Shown one piece after another: positions 1 to 14,100 of a DNA stretch of 64,000 bases. A program made the translations under genes and the position numbers. Source of the DNA: Aphis gossypii (Eukaryota; Arthropoda; Insecta; Hemiptera; Aphididae); assembly GCF_020184175.1 (NCBI RefSeq), contig NC_065531.1, forward strand, positions 73,068,604-73,132,603. Reading direction: 5' to 3'. How positions within the stretch are numbered: position 1 is the first letter of the stretch; every line of letters begins with the position of its first letter. The notes under the pieces were generated by a model that searched no databases, was not told the DNA's origin, and worked only from the letters and a program-made list of their open reading frames with translations.

Positions 1-1380
1 GTTAATATATAAACTAGTATTTTATAATGAATCCAAAAATGTAATTCATATTACTTTAGTATTGTGCTTATAATTCTTATTAAGGATTGTTTAAATTGGA
101 TTTACAATGAATAAGCATTTTTTTTCCTGGATACTCTTCTAGATAATGAAAAAAATTCAAATGTATATAGAGTAATTCTTACTATCGACATGGGAATTAT
201 ATCTAATTTATATTATAAACAGTTCATCTTTTGGATTTTTTTTTTAGTTTCTCTAGAGCTTATGATGATAAATAGCGAAATGTTAAAGAAAACATGGTTA
301 CAAAAAATCAATACAGGTCAAATACTCAATATTGTTTTTTTTTTAATTGGATAATATTTATTATTACTTTTAAATACAATGTCATTTCATAAAACAGGTG
401 TAACCACATCATAAAGATATTTCATCTCTTGAAAAGCACTAGACTAATTTTTTATCGCGTTTTTTCTCAGCTTACACGGAAACTTTAAAAATTATTTTTA
501 AAACACAGTATTGTTATATAATGAACAATATTAAGTTTTATTTTTATTAAATCTTAATCGTATCATGTTTAGTTTAATATTGTTACATTTATTTATAAGT
601 GAAAATAATTAAAATTTATAATAACTCTTCCAAATTGTAGATGATATGATATTTTTGTTATTTATGTTATTATATTATAGACAGACCAAAAGTTACGTGG
701 TATAATTTTTATAATTGATCATCATAATATTATATTATGATTAAAATATTTTTATTTCATGACCTATACAAATAAATTAAACTGCTCCATGTTGTACCTA
801 ATTTGCCTATTCATAACGCCGTGTTACCAAAAATTAAGTTTAACTTAATAGAAACATAATATTATCAAATAATATAATAAACAAGTAAAACATATAATAT
901 GTTATTACATGTTTTACATTAATATTATTAAGGTTATGAGTTACTAGGTAAAATAATTGAGAGTCTAATACAAAAGATTAAATGTAAAATAAAAAATTCA
1001 CTCAAAATCGTGCACACATAAGTCTATTAAATTAAGTCATTATTGCGAACAATAAGACACAATAAAAAAATCGAATGATTATTTTATTAATGAACCATTT
1101 TTTTAGAAAGTTGTTGCTTACAAAATTCATTTTATAATAAGGCTCTATATTTTAAATGTCAACTGAAGGGGAGATAAACCATTACCGCAGCAGTTTATAC
1201 CCGGTTAAATGACAAAACTAACTGTTACATCTATTATATTATTACATAATCATAAAATATAATGTGTTTTGTTTAAAATTCCGACGTAGAGTTGAAACGC
1301 CGTCTTAGTGTATAACATTTGGAAAAAGTTCACTGAAACTGATTCAAAACTATATTATTATGTACGTAGGTATATCACCT
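1..1380. other. AT-rich noncoding DNA
   Basis: Stops are dense in all six frames, with short A/T runs and repeated ATAATATTAT-like words. I see no gene, RNA gene or transposon end. It is typical of the AT-rich background between the islands. Confidence 0.75.
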
Positions 1381-1708
1381 GCCACGACGTCTCCTGCTTT
1401 CGCTCGGCCGACTACTATTCTTATAACATTATCCACATCCCGAAGTGATTGGCTTATATTTTTTCAGACATAGTGCGTGGGTGTGTGAGGGGACGTGAGG
1501 TCAGAGGAAGATGCCTGGATGGGGGGGGGGAGAAGTAAAACGAAAAAAAAAAACCCCGCACAGTCGTCTACGGCGGTGGCTGCGAGCCGTGATTTTTGCT
1601 GCTGGAAAACGCAAGGACGCGTGAAGAACGCGGCGGTGATCTCGAAAAGAAAAATCGCGCGCGCGTAATTCGCGAACCGTGAAATGTGTCTTTTTCCCGT
1701 AGATACCG

Positions 1709-1757
1709 GTGTGTGTGTGTGCGTGTACGCGCACGCGCTTTCGTGTGCGTGTGTGTG
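1709..1757. repeat. GT/GC alternating purine-pyrimidine tract
   Basis: Two GT tracts (1709-1726 and 1743-1757) are separated by a GC/AC-rich alternating segment. The whole stretch is nearly continuous purine-pyrimidine alternation, a composition known to favour Z-DNA. Confidence 0.8.
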
Positions 1758-2682
1758 GGGACAGACAGCTGGTCGACGGTCTGAATGCCCAGTTTTCCCG
1801 AGGAGCTCATATTTCAAATCTCGGAAAGATATAACCCGACCCTCCCCTCCGACCGCTACACCTTCGCAACCGAGTGTCGGACGAACGGGGCGAGTGAAAT
1901 AAATATATATATATATATACGAAAAAAAAAATATCATACGTGTATACATATTAGTGCATCGCCATGTAAAATCTCACGCACACACATGCATACACGTTTT
2001 ATTATATACACGCGTATTATATCCCATGCGAAATAAATGTAGCTATTTTCCTTCGATTTCTTCAACACCACCCCGACCACGCCACCCTACTTCACTCGAC
2101 CCTCCCCGGACGACCATTATACCACGCGCGTATACACACACAATGTGTAATGTGTATTATACACTGCACACAAATATATATACATATATGTATAAATTAT
2201 ACACGCACTCGTACATTTCTTCTTTTGCTTTTTTTCTTCTTCCTCTCCGCGGTGTTATGCTCGCGTACACATACGTAATATACGCATATACATACACATA
2301 TTATATACATTATACGAATTCTCAGCTCCCCACCCGGCCCTGTCGTTCTTTCGAAAACACATTTCCCTCGCGAAACGTCATGACGCAGCATCGCCGCCCC
2401 GCCACCAGCCGCCCCGCACAATGGACCGCACACGCGCTTACAAGGCGGCGGCGACGGCCGGAAAATAACGCAGCACAGCACCACACCAGCAGACATTGTA
2501 CGCGCTGCGAACTATGTATATATATAAATCGTGTGCGGCGGAAAGATACAATATGATGACGAGAAGGACGAGAGTTGGAAGGTGGGGGACGGAGAAGGTG
2601 TGTATAAGAGCACGATGCGTATAGGTGTATGATATATAGAAGTAGATAATAAATTGTAGTCGCTGAGGGCGCAGAAAACTAC

Positions 2683-2698
2683 AAAAAAAAAAAAAAAA
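2683..2698. repeat. Poly-A tract, 16 nt
   Basis: A pure run of 16 A residues sits inside the GC-rich island. I see no flanking target duplication or retroposon body upstream, so I treat it as a simple repeat. Confidence 0.85.
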
Positions 2699-2920
2699 GA
2701 AAAAGCCTTCAACCACCCGGGAATACGAATATGTAAGCGTATTATGTGGACTACGGTGTATGTATACACGGGAGATCTGCCACTGTGTCGGAATACGGAA
2801 CTGTGGAGGCGTAGAAGCCCGATTGCGGTCCGAATTCGACCGGTAGTCCTGTATTGTGCTCCAGAGAAAATTATCCCGATTCCGTCCGCCAAACGCGGGT
2901 CGGTTCTCTAAACAACGGAT

Positions 2921-5900
2921 ATATAATAAAAATAGAAAGTTATTTGAATTTTCCACGCGTAAGTTATACAGACTTTTAAATATTAGTCAGGCTTTGCAAA
3001 GGCTACTGATAAAACGGTCAACTCGTAAAAGTATAATCGTTTTCAAAAGTTAAAAAACGCATTTACTGACTTACCTTACCGTAAGACAAATTCTTACTAT
3101 TATATTATACAATTCAAATGTTTTAATTCCAAAACATTTAAGTACCTGTACTTGAATTTAAAATAGAAAATAATGGATTAAATTTCGCATAAAAACTTAA
3201 TGTTGTTGAAATATTAACGCCGAATATTATTAGTTCGAGTAAATTTGCTGTATTATATTTATACCGAAAAACTCACAGAAATAGTACTATGCTATTTATT
3301 TATACTTAATAAACATTGGAAACAAAATTTTCTACTTACTTTGTACGGCTCGCAATCGAGGTTTGTCTATCAATCAGATTTGTGCCAGCCACATTTTAAC
3401 GATATATCGTAGTCGTAATATTAGCCACTGTTATTTTATCGCGGGGGGAGGGTGATGTAGACAGTGGGTGTGCTGAGTTTCTGTTTTGAATATAAATACT
3501 TATCGTATACCACTACGTACTGCAAGACTGCGACGGAATAAATTAGTTAAATCGGCCTTGAAATATTCGAATTGCGATCAACAGATCTAGTATAATAATA
3601 ATAATATAAAAAAAAAGCGATATAATATTACAACTTAATATTCATTTTTATCATCGGTCGCGGTTAAGGGGGCATGTACATTTTAAAGGGTAGGCGTTGA
3701 AAATTTTGTAATCCTGATCGCCCCTACATAACAATAACAATGTCGCAAGTCCATTGATTACTAACTCATAAATAATTTATACTTAAAATTAAAATATTCA
3801 TAATACACTAGTATGTTTGAATTTTATTATTAGTCATTAATATATAGATTATGTAAACTACAGTTTAACATTATTTTAATATTGAACGGGGAGTGTTGTG
3901 AAAAAAAATATTATTAGAATTCAATCCAAAAACAATATAGACTTATTAAACTACGACTAAATTAATGACGAGAACAACTAAAAAAAGTAGATTTTTCGAT
4001 CGATTTATATAAAATAAAATAAAAATTAATTTCTTATCGGATTTCGGTCATATAGTTTATTTTTAGAGAGTTGAAATTTGTTTCGAGTTATCCATTTCTC
4101 GGTGAACATATATAATATTATGATCTGAGATCTCAGTTCGACTATAATACATATAATAATATAATATCTTATGACTCAATTAAAATAGATTATTCAATTA
4201 CTAATAATAATATATATTATTATGTACACGTACATTTTACATTACGGACGGTCTGTTAATCGCAATAAACGTATTTCTGCAGATCGAATAATAATACTAC
4301 AACAACATTATCTCACACTGTCGTTTGATAATAAAGTTTGTTAATTGCTAAATAAACTATTTGTTAATATCGGAGTGTACTAATACACACCGAGGATGCT
4401 GAGATAAGGAATAATATTGGAGTTCTACTCAAAATGAATATACGAAGTATACATATATTATACCTGTACGTGTATAGGTACTTCTATATAGTATAGGTGT
4501 ATAATACGGGAAGAAGTTTTCGAGTGCAACCTATTATATAACTCGTGTTGTTGTTTAGCTCGTAGAAAGTTAGGCATTGTTTACGGACGAGTATTAGATT
4601 TTCTCAAAATATTAATAATAATACGCGTATACATAGTTATGGTTAAAACTCGTGATTTAGACAAAACGTCTTTAAGGTTCGAGGTTTATTGAACTTTCGT
4701 CCGGGCGCTATTTTCAATATTATATTATTAATTATATTAAATTATTATGTAATTATTTTAACCACGATCCCCGAATTCCCCGCCGTCATCCCGGAAGACG
4801 TTATAATGTTTGTTTCTAATATACCGGTACCAACGCAGACAGTAGCTAAACATATATAGTATCGATTTGTCATTAATAATTATTTGACCACCGCATCGTA
4901 AGCCGTGTTACTCGAAGGCTGGAGGAATGACATCTACGAAATCGCCAAACTGATAACCTACAAACAATCGAATATCCAATATAATATATTACAATACAAC
5001 GCTGATTTTTGTTGGTGAATTTAGCGTATAGTTATTTCATAATATTTTTGTTAAATTTTAAATGACAATACTTACGAAAAATCTCGTTTCTATGCGATCG
5101 TAACGTTTAAACATAAATATTTATAATTTCTTATATAATGCATTACTACCGAGACGATCGAGTCGTAGTCAGATCTCGTCTGAATATTTAAATAGATACT
5201 AATTGACTCCAGTATGGAAATCGGTTATTTTTATCTCTCGATTCCCCTCTGAAAGTACAGATATTAAATACTTAGGTGTACATGAATTGATACACATATT
5301 ATGCATACGCATATTAAACATAAATTATATAACTAGCGATTATAATATCGTATTTCATAACACCTTAGAAAAATATTATTTTCATTTTCGTATATTTTCG
5401 CCTTCCGGACTGATTATTAATAATTGATAAAGATTGAATTGGTATCTTACAAATTTAATTTGAAACGTGTGCGACTTTAAAAGAAATATATGAATAACAT
5501 GACGTATATAGTCTCAGAAACAAAAGGTCTTATCATAAAACATCAAATTGTTTGGAAGAGCAATTTAAAACTTCACAGTGTTTTGACCATTATGATTGTT
5601 AAACCTAAAAATTAAAACAATGCCGTTCCTTGTTAAGTTTAATAATTTGAGTTTAATATATACGAAACTTAACGTAAAAAACGATGGTTTAAACAATTTC
5701 ATTTATGGATCAAAAAGTTAAACAGATAACTTAACCAAACCATTAATTGTAAATCTGTTTTTTTCACTTTATCGGAATCTGTTTTGCAATTGGATATTTG
5801 AGCTTTATACATTTATTGTTATAATGCGTTTAAGTGGTTTGTTTGTGTGCTTAAATTATAGGTCATTGGTAACTTAACTTACATAATAATATACATGTAC

Positions 5901-6846
5901 AAAAATTGGATAAAAAAAAAATTCAAGTTAGTAACATTTGAATCTGAGTCCACAATAAATAATGATAGGAATAGATAATGTAAAATATATCGAGATAAAA
6001 TATATGAAACATAATATACACAAATATACCTATGCATTTATCTACACAAAGAAAAAAAATCTGAAAATGTCCAGATAAAGATAAAAGAATATGTTTTTGT
6101 CCAGATAAAAAAAAAATATTATTTTTTGGTTCTCACTATCACTATTTCATATTTCTTTTTATGTTTTTTATTTCTTTTTAAATTAATTCAAGATAAAAAT
6201 CTTATTTTACATTTACTTAATTTACAGCTAAAACAAAAATAGGAAGGTATGTATTATAATAATATGATATAATACAAATTCAAAACATATAATGTTAATA
6301 TATTGTTTTAGTTTAAATATGAAATATTTTACTATTAATTTCTCAAACGCCTACGACTCAATAATATGAATAACTTACTTGAATTTGTATTATTCAGTTT
6401 CCTTTTTTTTATTTTTACTTATACCCAATTTTGAAAATATTGATGAACGCTTCTATTAAAACACAAGAAGGCATGTCAAATTACATATAAATGTAACTAA
6501 TCATATTTTTTAAGTGTGTACATATCAATGTAATACTCTGGAAATCAGAAATCAATATTTAAGTAGTAATTAATTGATTAACCTTCACGGAAGACAATAA
6601 TTCGAGTGTGTTCAATTATCAAACATTATATATTTATTGACGGTTCATGTCGTCCATATTAGTTATTATAATATGTTTTAATAATACACCTAGTATACGA
6701 CGAAATAGTAAAAAGCTATATAGCTATAGCATATGGTTAAATCATCGTAGAGGTCGTGGTTTACTACTCGCTGCACATTTTCCACAATTCCCAAATACTG
6801 AACTGTGTTTAAAGTTCGATACAATATATTATTATAACATGTTCGA
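2921..6846. other. AT-rich noncoding DNA
   Basis: A long AT-rich stretch without a supported gene. It contains small GC-richer patches near 3400-3470 and 3650-3725, and an inverted pair of GTTAAGTTT/AAACTTAAC with a loop of about 25 nt near 5635-5670. No transposase homology is recognisable. Confidence 0.7.
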
Positions 6847-7660
6847 CGATAGGTATTTTCCGAATAGTCTACAACGGTGGTGGTGGTGGGACCACTGCTT
6901 TTGGCTTTCTTCTCGCCGTGAAATAAATGATATCGTAGGCCGTCGCGTTCATCCCCGACGACGGTTCAGGCGTTATTTTTTTCTTTTCTCCTCCCCCGCG
7001 CACTCGACCACGACCACCCACCACTACCACTCCAAACCGCTATCTGCAGTCCGCAAATACACATCACACAACACCCTGGGGTACCATATACCGGCGAAAA
7101 GCTATCAATTTCTGTGTCATTTCTACGGCTCGGGTAGCGTGCGCGCGCACTCGCAGCACACACACTCGAAGCGACCGACGACGACGACGGCGGCGGAGGC
7201 GGCGGACGGAAGAAAAGAAAAAAATATAACACTTACATACATATATATCTAATGCCCAACTTTTGAAAGTGCCGATTCCTTTCGGCGGCTGCGGCGGCGG
7301 CGGTAATGGCGCCCGCATAGACATTTGCAAACTGTCAAACGCAACCGCCACGGCTATTCTTCTGTCCGCCGCCGCCGTCGCCTTTGCAGTGCCGCCTTGC
7401 ATTATGAAATAATGTATGCGTACGCGCGTGTGTGTGTTTGCGCGTCGTCCGCAAAGGGCAGAGAGGACGTCGAAGTGTGCTTAAAAGCACGTCTTTTGAG
7501 CGAGTGAACTTAACTCGGATTTCTGCATCCGTCGTGCACACTTCAAGGCGGCCTCTTATAACACGAGCCGGAGCCGGCCGATTCGGGACGAAAAGAAAAT
7601 ATAATATAAGCCTTTTTTTGCGACGTTATCGGCGGTAAATCGCGCCTCTATAGAGTGCCC
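6847..7660. other. CpG-rich island with CGN repeats
   Basis: The island is rich in GGT/CCA and CGG/CGA trinucleotide runs (6876-6892, 7177-7205, 7280-7303, 7368-7383). Reading frames on both strands become Pro-, Arg- and Ala-rich over these runs and show no domain. The trinucleotide runs resemble untranslated regions or regulatory islands. No start codon context or splice structure singles out one frame. Confidence 0.5.
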
Positions 7661-9868
7661 GACAATACATATAATATCGTCACATCGTATTATTGTGTTC
7701 TATACATAATACATATTATATTATACGTTGTGTCTTTGTCGTGTTGCAGACTTACTACCGAGTTCTTCGTATGAAATATTTAAATTTTTCCGCTGTACGA
7801 ATATCCAATAATTATTGTTTAAATCGGTCAGCCGAAGTAGCGGATCTGTGTACCTACTGTACCTATACGATATACCAAAACGATATCGGAGCGATTGAAC
7901 GTCGTTTCTTCTTCTTTTGAAATGTATTGTAACTCATAATCATATAATGACTATAAATATTATACAAATAAATATAACACAGTCATTATAATATTATAGT
8001 TTTGTGCGACATGGCCAATAATAATAATGTAATTTGTCTCTCTTGTTCGTGAATTTATATAAAAGCGATATCAATCAAATAACGCGTGTACTGATGTACA
8101 CATTAATACTATTATATGAGATGTAACGATACCCTACCTAATAATTAGTACCTACTTATAATATTATTATTATTATTATTAAAGTGCCGTCGTATCGTCG
8201 ATGTTAATAAGGTACACTTTGAGGGACTAATGCGACTCGACGATGTATACGATTTCTTGGCTCGCAAACGCATTGTCCTTAAAATAACAAAAATAAAATA
8301 AAAATTTGACAATAACATCACGCCAGACTTATAAAAAGAAAGAAAAAATGAATTGTGTTTTTATTATATAGACAATATTGAAGTATATAAAACAGATCTA
8401 GTTCTGTATATTATGATTTAAATAATATTTATGTATTTAATACGTATTTAAGTTACAATATTGTATTATGATTAAACTTTTCATACATCGCATCCATTCA
8501 TCATTATGATTATACAGCTATATTGAAAATTGAAATGCTAAATAGAGTCGAGTTAATCTATACATTTTATTTAGTAAACATGATGATTTCGTTATGTCTG
8601 GATTTTTCTTTTTTATACACAATTGGGACATCTATGAATATTGAATTAACTTGTTGACCCACATAAATTCCCATCAATTATAAGTGTGATTTGTTTGATT
8701 TATTTTTTTTTTCGTCGTTAAACTTGAAATGTAATAGAAATTTATGCAAAACTACATTTTGTAAGTGTCAAAGAAAAAAGCAAAAAAAAAGTATTTTAAA
8801 ACTGCTTACAAACTTCTAATATCTAGAAAATCTCTATTTTGAATTCACACTCATATTATAACTATTAATGTTATTAAAATATTTACATCGTATAACCATT
8901 CTGATTAAAGTTGCAGTGTCTAGGTACAGAAATAAATCCAAGGATATATTATATATTATTATCATAATATCATCGCAAAAAAAGAATTCAAGCAGTATTA
9001 TAGTTTTAGTATTTTCTGTGATATCTCCACTATGAAATTCATTAAACGAATTTCTAACTAAAAGCACATAAATGCCAATAATAATAAAAGTTTGCTTTAG
9101 AATAATTGTGAGTTAAAATCGACTGATATTTGTACAATAAAAGCATACGTTTTACAAAGCTGAGCATAATTTATTAATATAAACGATTGTAAATTCAAAA
9201 ATTGTATTGATGCGGTACTTTTGTGTATTGATCATAATTTAATCATGTAGTTTCTCGAGAGTGTCGTCGTTATTGGACGATTTCTTTCTTCTTTCTTAAA
9301 AACTCGTGTTTTTCTATATTCATAGCTCATAATATAGTGTTATGATAACACAGATGAATAAAATAAACCTATATATTATGAGTACTAAGTTCATCATAGT
9401 GTGATACCGAGATCGTGTAATTATTATATTATAATATTAGGTTGGGAGGTGAAAATCAAATCTTCTTTCGGTGTTTTCATCGGCCGCCGAGTATAACCAT
9501 TATTGTTTTACGACTACAACAAAACATAATATTAAACGCAACGATATCGATATAATGTCTTACAGTAATCGTAACCGCAATAATTATACCAATTATACGG
9601 GCGCTTAGTAATAAACGCTTATATAGCGATGTTATACTATATAACCGTGGTATCTACACGAACCGCGTATTTTGTCGGGCATATAATATAACTATACCTA
9701 CTGCACGATCAGTACAATGTATGCGTACGTGAAAAGTATATACGTATAAATGATAATATTAATACGACTTTATTATAGTACAAAATACATAATAATAAAA
9801 CCATAACAAATGTATATAATATAGCTACAAAGCCAAGTTACAATAAAATATAATAAAATATATTAATA
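7661..9868. other. AT-rich noncoding DNA
   Basis: AT-rich sequence with a TTA/TAA microsatellite at 8159-8181. An acceptor-like pyrimidine-plus-CAG at 7738-7749 is followed by a frame open to 7917, but the product is unrecognised and there is no donor, so no exon is called. Confidence 0.65.
8159..8181. repeat. (ATT)n microsatellite
   Basis: About seven uninterrupted trinucleotide units of A/T/T, continuing as an AT-rich flank. Confidence 0.85.
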
Positions 9869-10466
9869 TTATTGTTGACCTCGGCGCGGACCATTACCGT
9901 TAATAGTTTTGCAGCCGATGAGGGTTTGTGCAACCCGCGAGCTAACCGGCCCGAAAGAGGATAAAAGGGACTCGTGATTAATTCGAAAACAAAGGGTGAT
10001 TTTCGAAGAGGATCGGACTTTGGAAGCCGGTCCGTTTATATTGTGCGTATAGGTAGATAAATACGAACACATATACACATAATATAATACGTACGTATAT
10101 AGACATTACACAGCACGCGTGACCTCGTGGCGGCGGCGACGGTGGGCGGGTATAATATATAGGGACGGTAACTGGCCTTTACAAAGTTTTGGCCTTTGGC
10201 CGTGCGCCCTTTAGCCGGGATCCGCAAAAGCCATTCCGGTCGACGTGATTTCTGTCCCGCGCGCGTCAAAGGCGACGACCATATTATAATAATATATTAC
10301 CCCGCGCCCCCGTGCGAACGAGACGTGCGCGAGCCTTTATAGCCCCGTCCGTATTATTACAACATATATTATACTATGTACTAGTGTGCGCGTGCGGGTA
10401 GTGACCTTTTCGGAAATGTACGTCGGAATATGTGTGTGTGTTTTCTCAACACTCGCGCCCTTTACT

Positions 10467-10490
10467 CACACACACACACACGCACACACA
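10467..10490. repeat. (CA)n microsatellite
   Basis: A CA dinucleotide tract with one CG interruption, inside the GC-rich island. Confidence 0.85.
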
Positions 10491-10911
10491 TATGTATAAG
10501 TTTGTAAACGGCCGCGACGTGTATGTATACGCGTTAAACCGATCGGCGGGATCCAAAACGGTCTACGGCGGTGGTTACAAACGGGGTTAGAGTTGCGGGG
10601 TCGAGGGTAGCTGCTGTCGGACGTGGACAGAAATCGGTTTGCGATCAATCATTGGCGGTCTCCGCAGCTCGTTTTTGCAAAACTGTCACATACTGTATAG
10701 CATTATAATATACGCCTCCCCCCCAGCGCCCCTCAAATCGCCGCCGCCCCATAAATCCGCACGAAGATCACTCGCTCGCGTTCTCCGCGGGGGTCTGCGG
10801 CGGAGGGGTCACGCGCGCGGAATACGAATGACCGTATTGCGCGCAGAACGCGCTCGCGGGCGGCGGCGTGTAATAATAATCGACGTCGATCTGGGCGGCA
10901 AACGACCGTTT

Positions 10912-10928
10912 TGTTTCGTTTCGTTTCG
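10912..10928. repeat. (TTTCG)n short tandem repeat
   Basis: Three to four pentanucleotide units in tandem, a small CpG-containing repeat. Confidence 0.7.
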
Positions 10929-11130
10929 GGTTTTATGTTTTATCCTCGAAAGCGCTGAAATATATATAAAACGTATACAAAAAAAAAATAAATAAATAAA
11001 AATAAACCCGACACGTCGTTCGATCGACTACTGATGCTGCTGCAGCAGTGCCGTTTTCGTCGCCGCGAGGTCGGGTGGGACGTAGACCTTTACTCGTGTG
11101 CACTGTAGTTATCCAGAGAAACACGTTTTT

Positions 11131-14100
11131 ACCATTGCGAGCTCCAAATGCCGATGTCGTGTAATATAATATACAGTATATATATACACATCTACACGAT
11201 ATAATATGTAATTGTCGGCACGCATTACACGCGCGCGCACTTAAATTCAAAATAACTCCCCGGAAAACACCGCAATCGCGTCGAAGAGTACCTATATTAT
11301 TATTATTATTGTTATGTATACAGTACAGCGGGTACCTGCTATACGTGCCCAACGTGCATGTATCGCATTCACCTATATACACCAAAGGTTTGGAAAAACG
11401 TTCAACGTTTACGACAGTGGACGATAATACACACAATAGCGATACAATAAACCTACATTGCGTAGGACATTATACACTCGTATTTGCCACGCGACGATTA
11501 CATCTATATATATATATTAAGTATAACGTTTGTACATTATTTCGGTGATTTCTTTTTTTATGCCGACCGAACGTTATATAATATTGTAATATATATACCT
11601 TATATACCCAATAGTTGTACCTCAGTTATTGTGCTGCTGCAGTGATATCCTTGTTCTAAATACCCTACCCCCTATGCACATTTTTCATATTCGTTACTAT
11701 ATGATATTATCATCTGCAAAACAAACGAGTCGCAGGTCGATATGATGCGCGTTAGAGCGAAACTACTGAAATTCGTGGTATTCGTTTAAAGGAAATCCGT
11801 TGCACTGCAGTGTACGTATAATAATATACGTTCCAATCACGAGACGACCTCGATATAAAATCAAGACGTTCCTCGAAGCTATATAACGTAATATTATGTA
11901 TCTACGTGGAAAGCGGACTTAAAATGTGTTTGAAAAAATTTAAATTGAAACGAAGAATGAAAAAAAAATTATATTTTCATATCGAACTTTATCAAGGTGG
12001 TCAATAAAACGTAGCAGTACTTTATAATATAAGCGACTATATTCTAGAATCTAGCAGGATATATTTTTTTTAATATTGTATATGAGCAAATAAAAGTACC
12101 AATCTATGCGAATCGTATATGAAAATCAAACTCATCGTGTATTAAATTATATATAGTTAAAGATCAGTTACCGAGTCATATATTGTTTTGCTTGGTAACG
12201 TTATAAATTGCACGTTCAAACATAATACATCAAACAAACGTATGCATTGTAAATAAAAAAATATTTCCTCAATTCGCGTTTGTGAAGTCCGAAAATTCTG
12301 ACAATATGAAGCACACACGAAAGGGTCAAAATTCAAATCCAAAAACGTGTTTTTCAGTAACCATAAAATTATATTCTTTCCAATGTCATGTTAGAAATTA
12401 TTATTTTAAACTACAAGTCTATCTCTTGTATTCGTAGCCCGTCATAGGTTAAAATAAATTATATTATATAAATTTAAAAAATTCTTTTTCATTCTTTTGC
12501 CATTCACAATGCAATTGTGATGTTTCTCCTAAACTATTAACTAACTATGACCTTGTAAAAGTATAACATCAAGTATTCAAATCACATAATAATAATGATA
12601 ACATTTTATTAAACCGTTAAGACACGACATTGTATTTTCACGGTGTAACTATACTGCCGTATTATGCACTTGTGTATATAATAGATAATATGACATTCGA
12701 TTTTTAAAGAGTTACTGTAAAATATGATTTATTATGAAGTATAAAATATTTTACCAGAACAATTATTAAGCGTCTCATAAGTTAAAATATATGTTTGCAA
12801 CAATAATCGATGTACAAACATCTTGTGGAATTGAGTGTGCATAAGATATGATAGGCAACGCGAATCCTGTGAATTGACAGTTAGGTCTCCCATGTACCTA
12901 AGTTTTATTATATATTTTTCGCTAACAACTAAAAATTATATTATCGAAAATTGGTTCTAACATTTATTTGTGGATAAGATATAAGATTATCGAAGATAAC
13001 ATATTACAAATAATTATAAGCAGCTCAAGCTTTTTTTAAAAATTCGATGGCTGTCGTATAATTAATAAGCTTATATTATATAAAAAATATTTTAAATATT
13101 TTAATAAAATGTCAATCGTAACTTACAGTAATATCCATAAAGATTGTACAGCGAAAAATAACCATGAATATTTCTAACCACGGTATAGTATTTCGCTACA
13201 TAATTATTATTGACGACGCTGTATGTAATTTGGTAGTTATAAATCTAAGTAGCGTGCTATTCCCGAACACTGGAGCTCACCGAGTGTATATATATTATAT
13301 ACAATTTATACCATTGTCGTTAAATTATTATAAGGTACGAGAATTTATTATTACGGGCTATTTGAATTCAAAAGAAATAACAATAATGCTGTTCTATTAT
13401 GTAAAAAAAAAAAAAAAATTGTACATAGAAATGTATAATATAATGCGCTTCGTACTGGAAATATGTTATAAGAATAGTATATTATACACATTATACGTAT
13501 AATACAACTTGTACTTACATTAAATTGTATGAACGGTTTCTTTCTCCGGAATTTTTGTATTCAATACTGGTTTAATATCCATACGAACCGATTTTAAAAT
13601 TCTAATTTTATTTGCAGACGCTCCTCACACACAGTACGGTCACGGCAAGATGACTTTTCGAGCGTAATCGTTATGATTCGAGAATATGGGAATTGGGAAA
13701 TAACAAGCACCTAAGAAGCAAGTTTTCACATTAGTTTATCACGATACTATACAGTAATAATAGTAACGATAATATTAAAGTATACTATATATATTATAGT
13801 GTATATACTATGTGTAATTAATATCATCGTATTGCAGATTACAAAATGTCCATCACACCAAACGTCCAACTTTTGAGTGTGCGCCATTCAACTATTATAG
13901 TATTACATACTCACATAAAAAACAGAGCATTATAGAATTTTCACTTGCTGACATTCAAGATAAGTGCACGCTTGTGCGTACAATGAACGCATATAAATAC
14001 ATGCAGACCGACTGATGCTGTAGTTTCGTCCAGTTTTTCCGGAGGAGTGATCCGGTCACCATAGGTATTTACATAATATTTTCTTTAAAGTCTTTAATGT

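Larger units (their letters stand above)
1381..2920. other. GC/CpG-rich island with microsatellites
   Basis: The base composition shifts to C/G with many CG dinucleotides. The island holds a ten-G run at 1521-1530, GT tracts at 1709-1726 and 1743-1757, a TA tract around 1900-1918, and an A tract at 2683-2698. Frames of up to about 200 codons are open on both strands, but they translate the microsatellites into His-Thr, Cys-Val and Tyr-Ile runs with no recognisable domain, so I do not call them genes. A promoter, an untranslated first exon or a regulatory island are all possible; nothing in the sequence decides between them. Confidence 0.55.
9869..11130. other. CpG-rich island, candidate regulatory block
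   Basis: This is one of the longest GC-rich blocks. The part at 9880-10040 is complex rather than repetitive and carries TGATTAATT (9975-9983), two TTCGAA words (9982-9987, 10002-10007) and a Sox-like AACAAAGG (9988-9995). The part at 10165-10265 has TGGCCTTT twice (10173-10180, 10190-10197) and GGCCTTTGGCC (10191-10201). A CA tract lies at 10467-10490 and a TTTCG tract at 10912-10928. No domain is recognised in any frame. Enhancer-like function is inference only. Confidence 0.5.

Noticed and set aside
1464..2956. Overlapping open frames of 77-200 codons on both strands
   Set aside because: They cross GT, CA, TA and homopolymer tracts, give Tyr/Ile, His/Thr and Phe runs, have no domain and are open on both strands, as expected by chance in GC-rich DNA with few stops.
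6647..7402. Open frames of 201 and 112 codons over CGG/CGA repeats
   Set aside because: The products are low-complexity Pro/Arg/Ala/Thr sequences derived from trinucleotide runs; no recognisable protein.
7738..7917. Acceptor-like GTGTTGCAG with a frame open to 7917
   Set aside because: No donor or polyadenylation signal in place and the product is unrecognised; kept only as a remark in the feature list.
13992..14036. TATAAATA followed by CCAGTT
   Set aside because: The spacing is about 40 nt, too long for a TATA-Inr core promoter.
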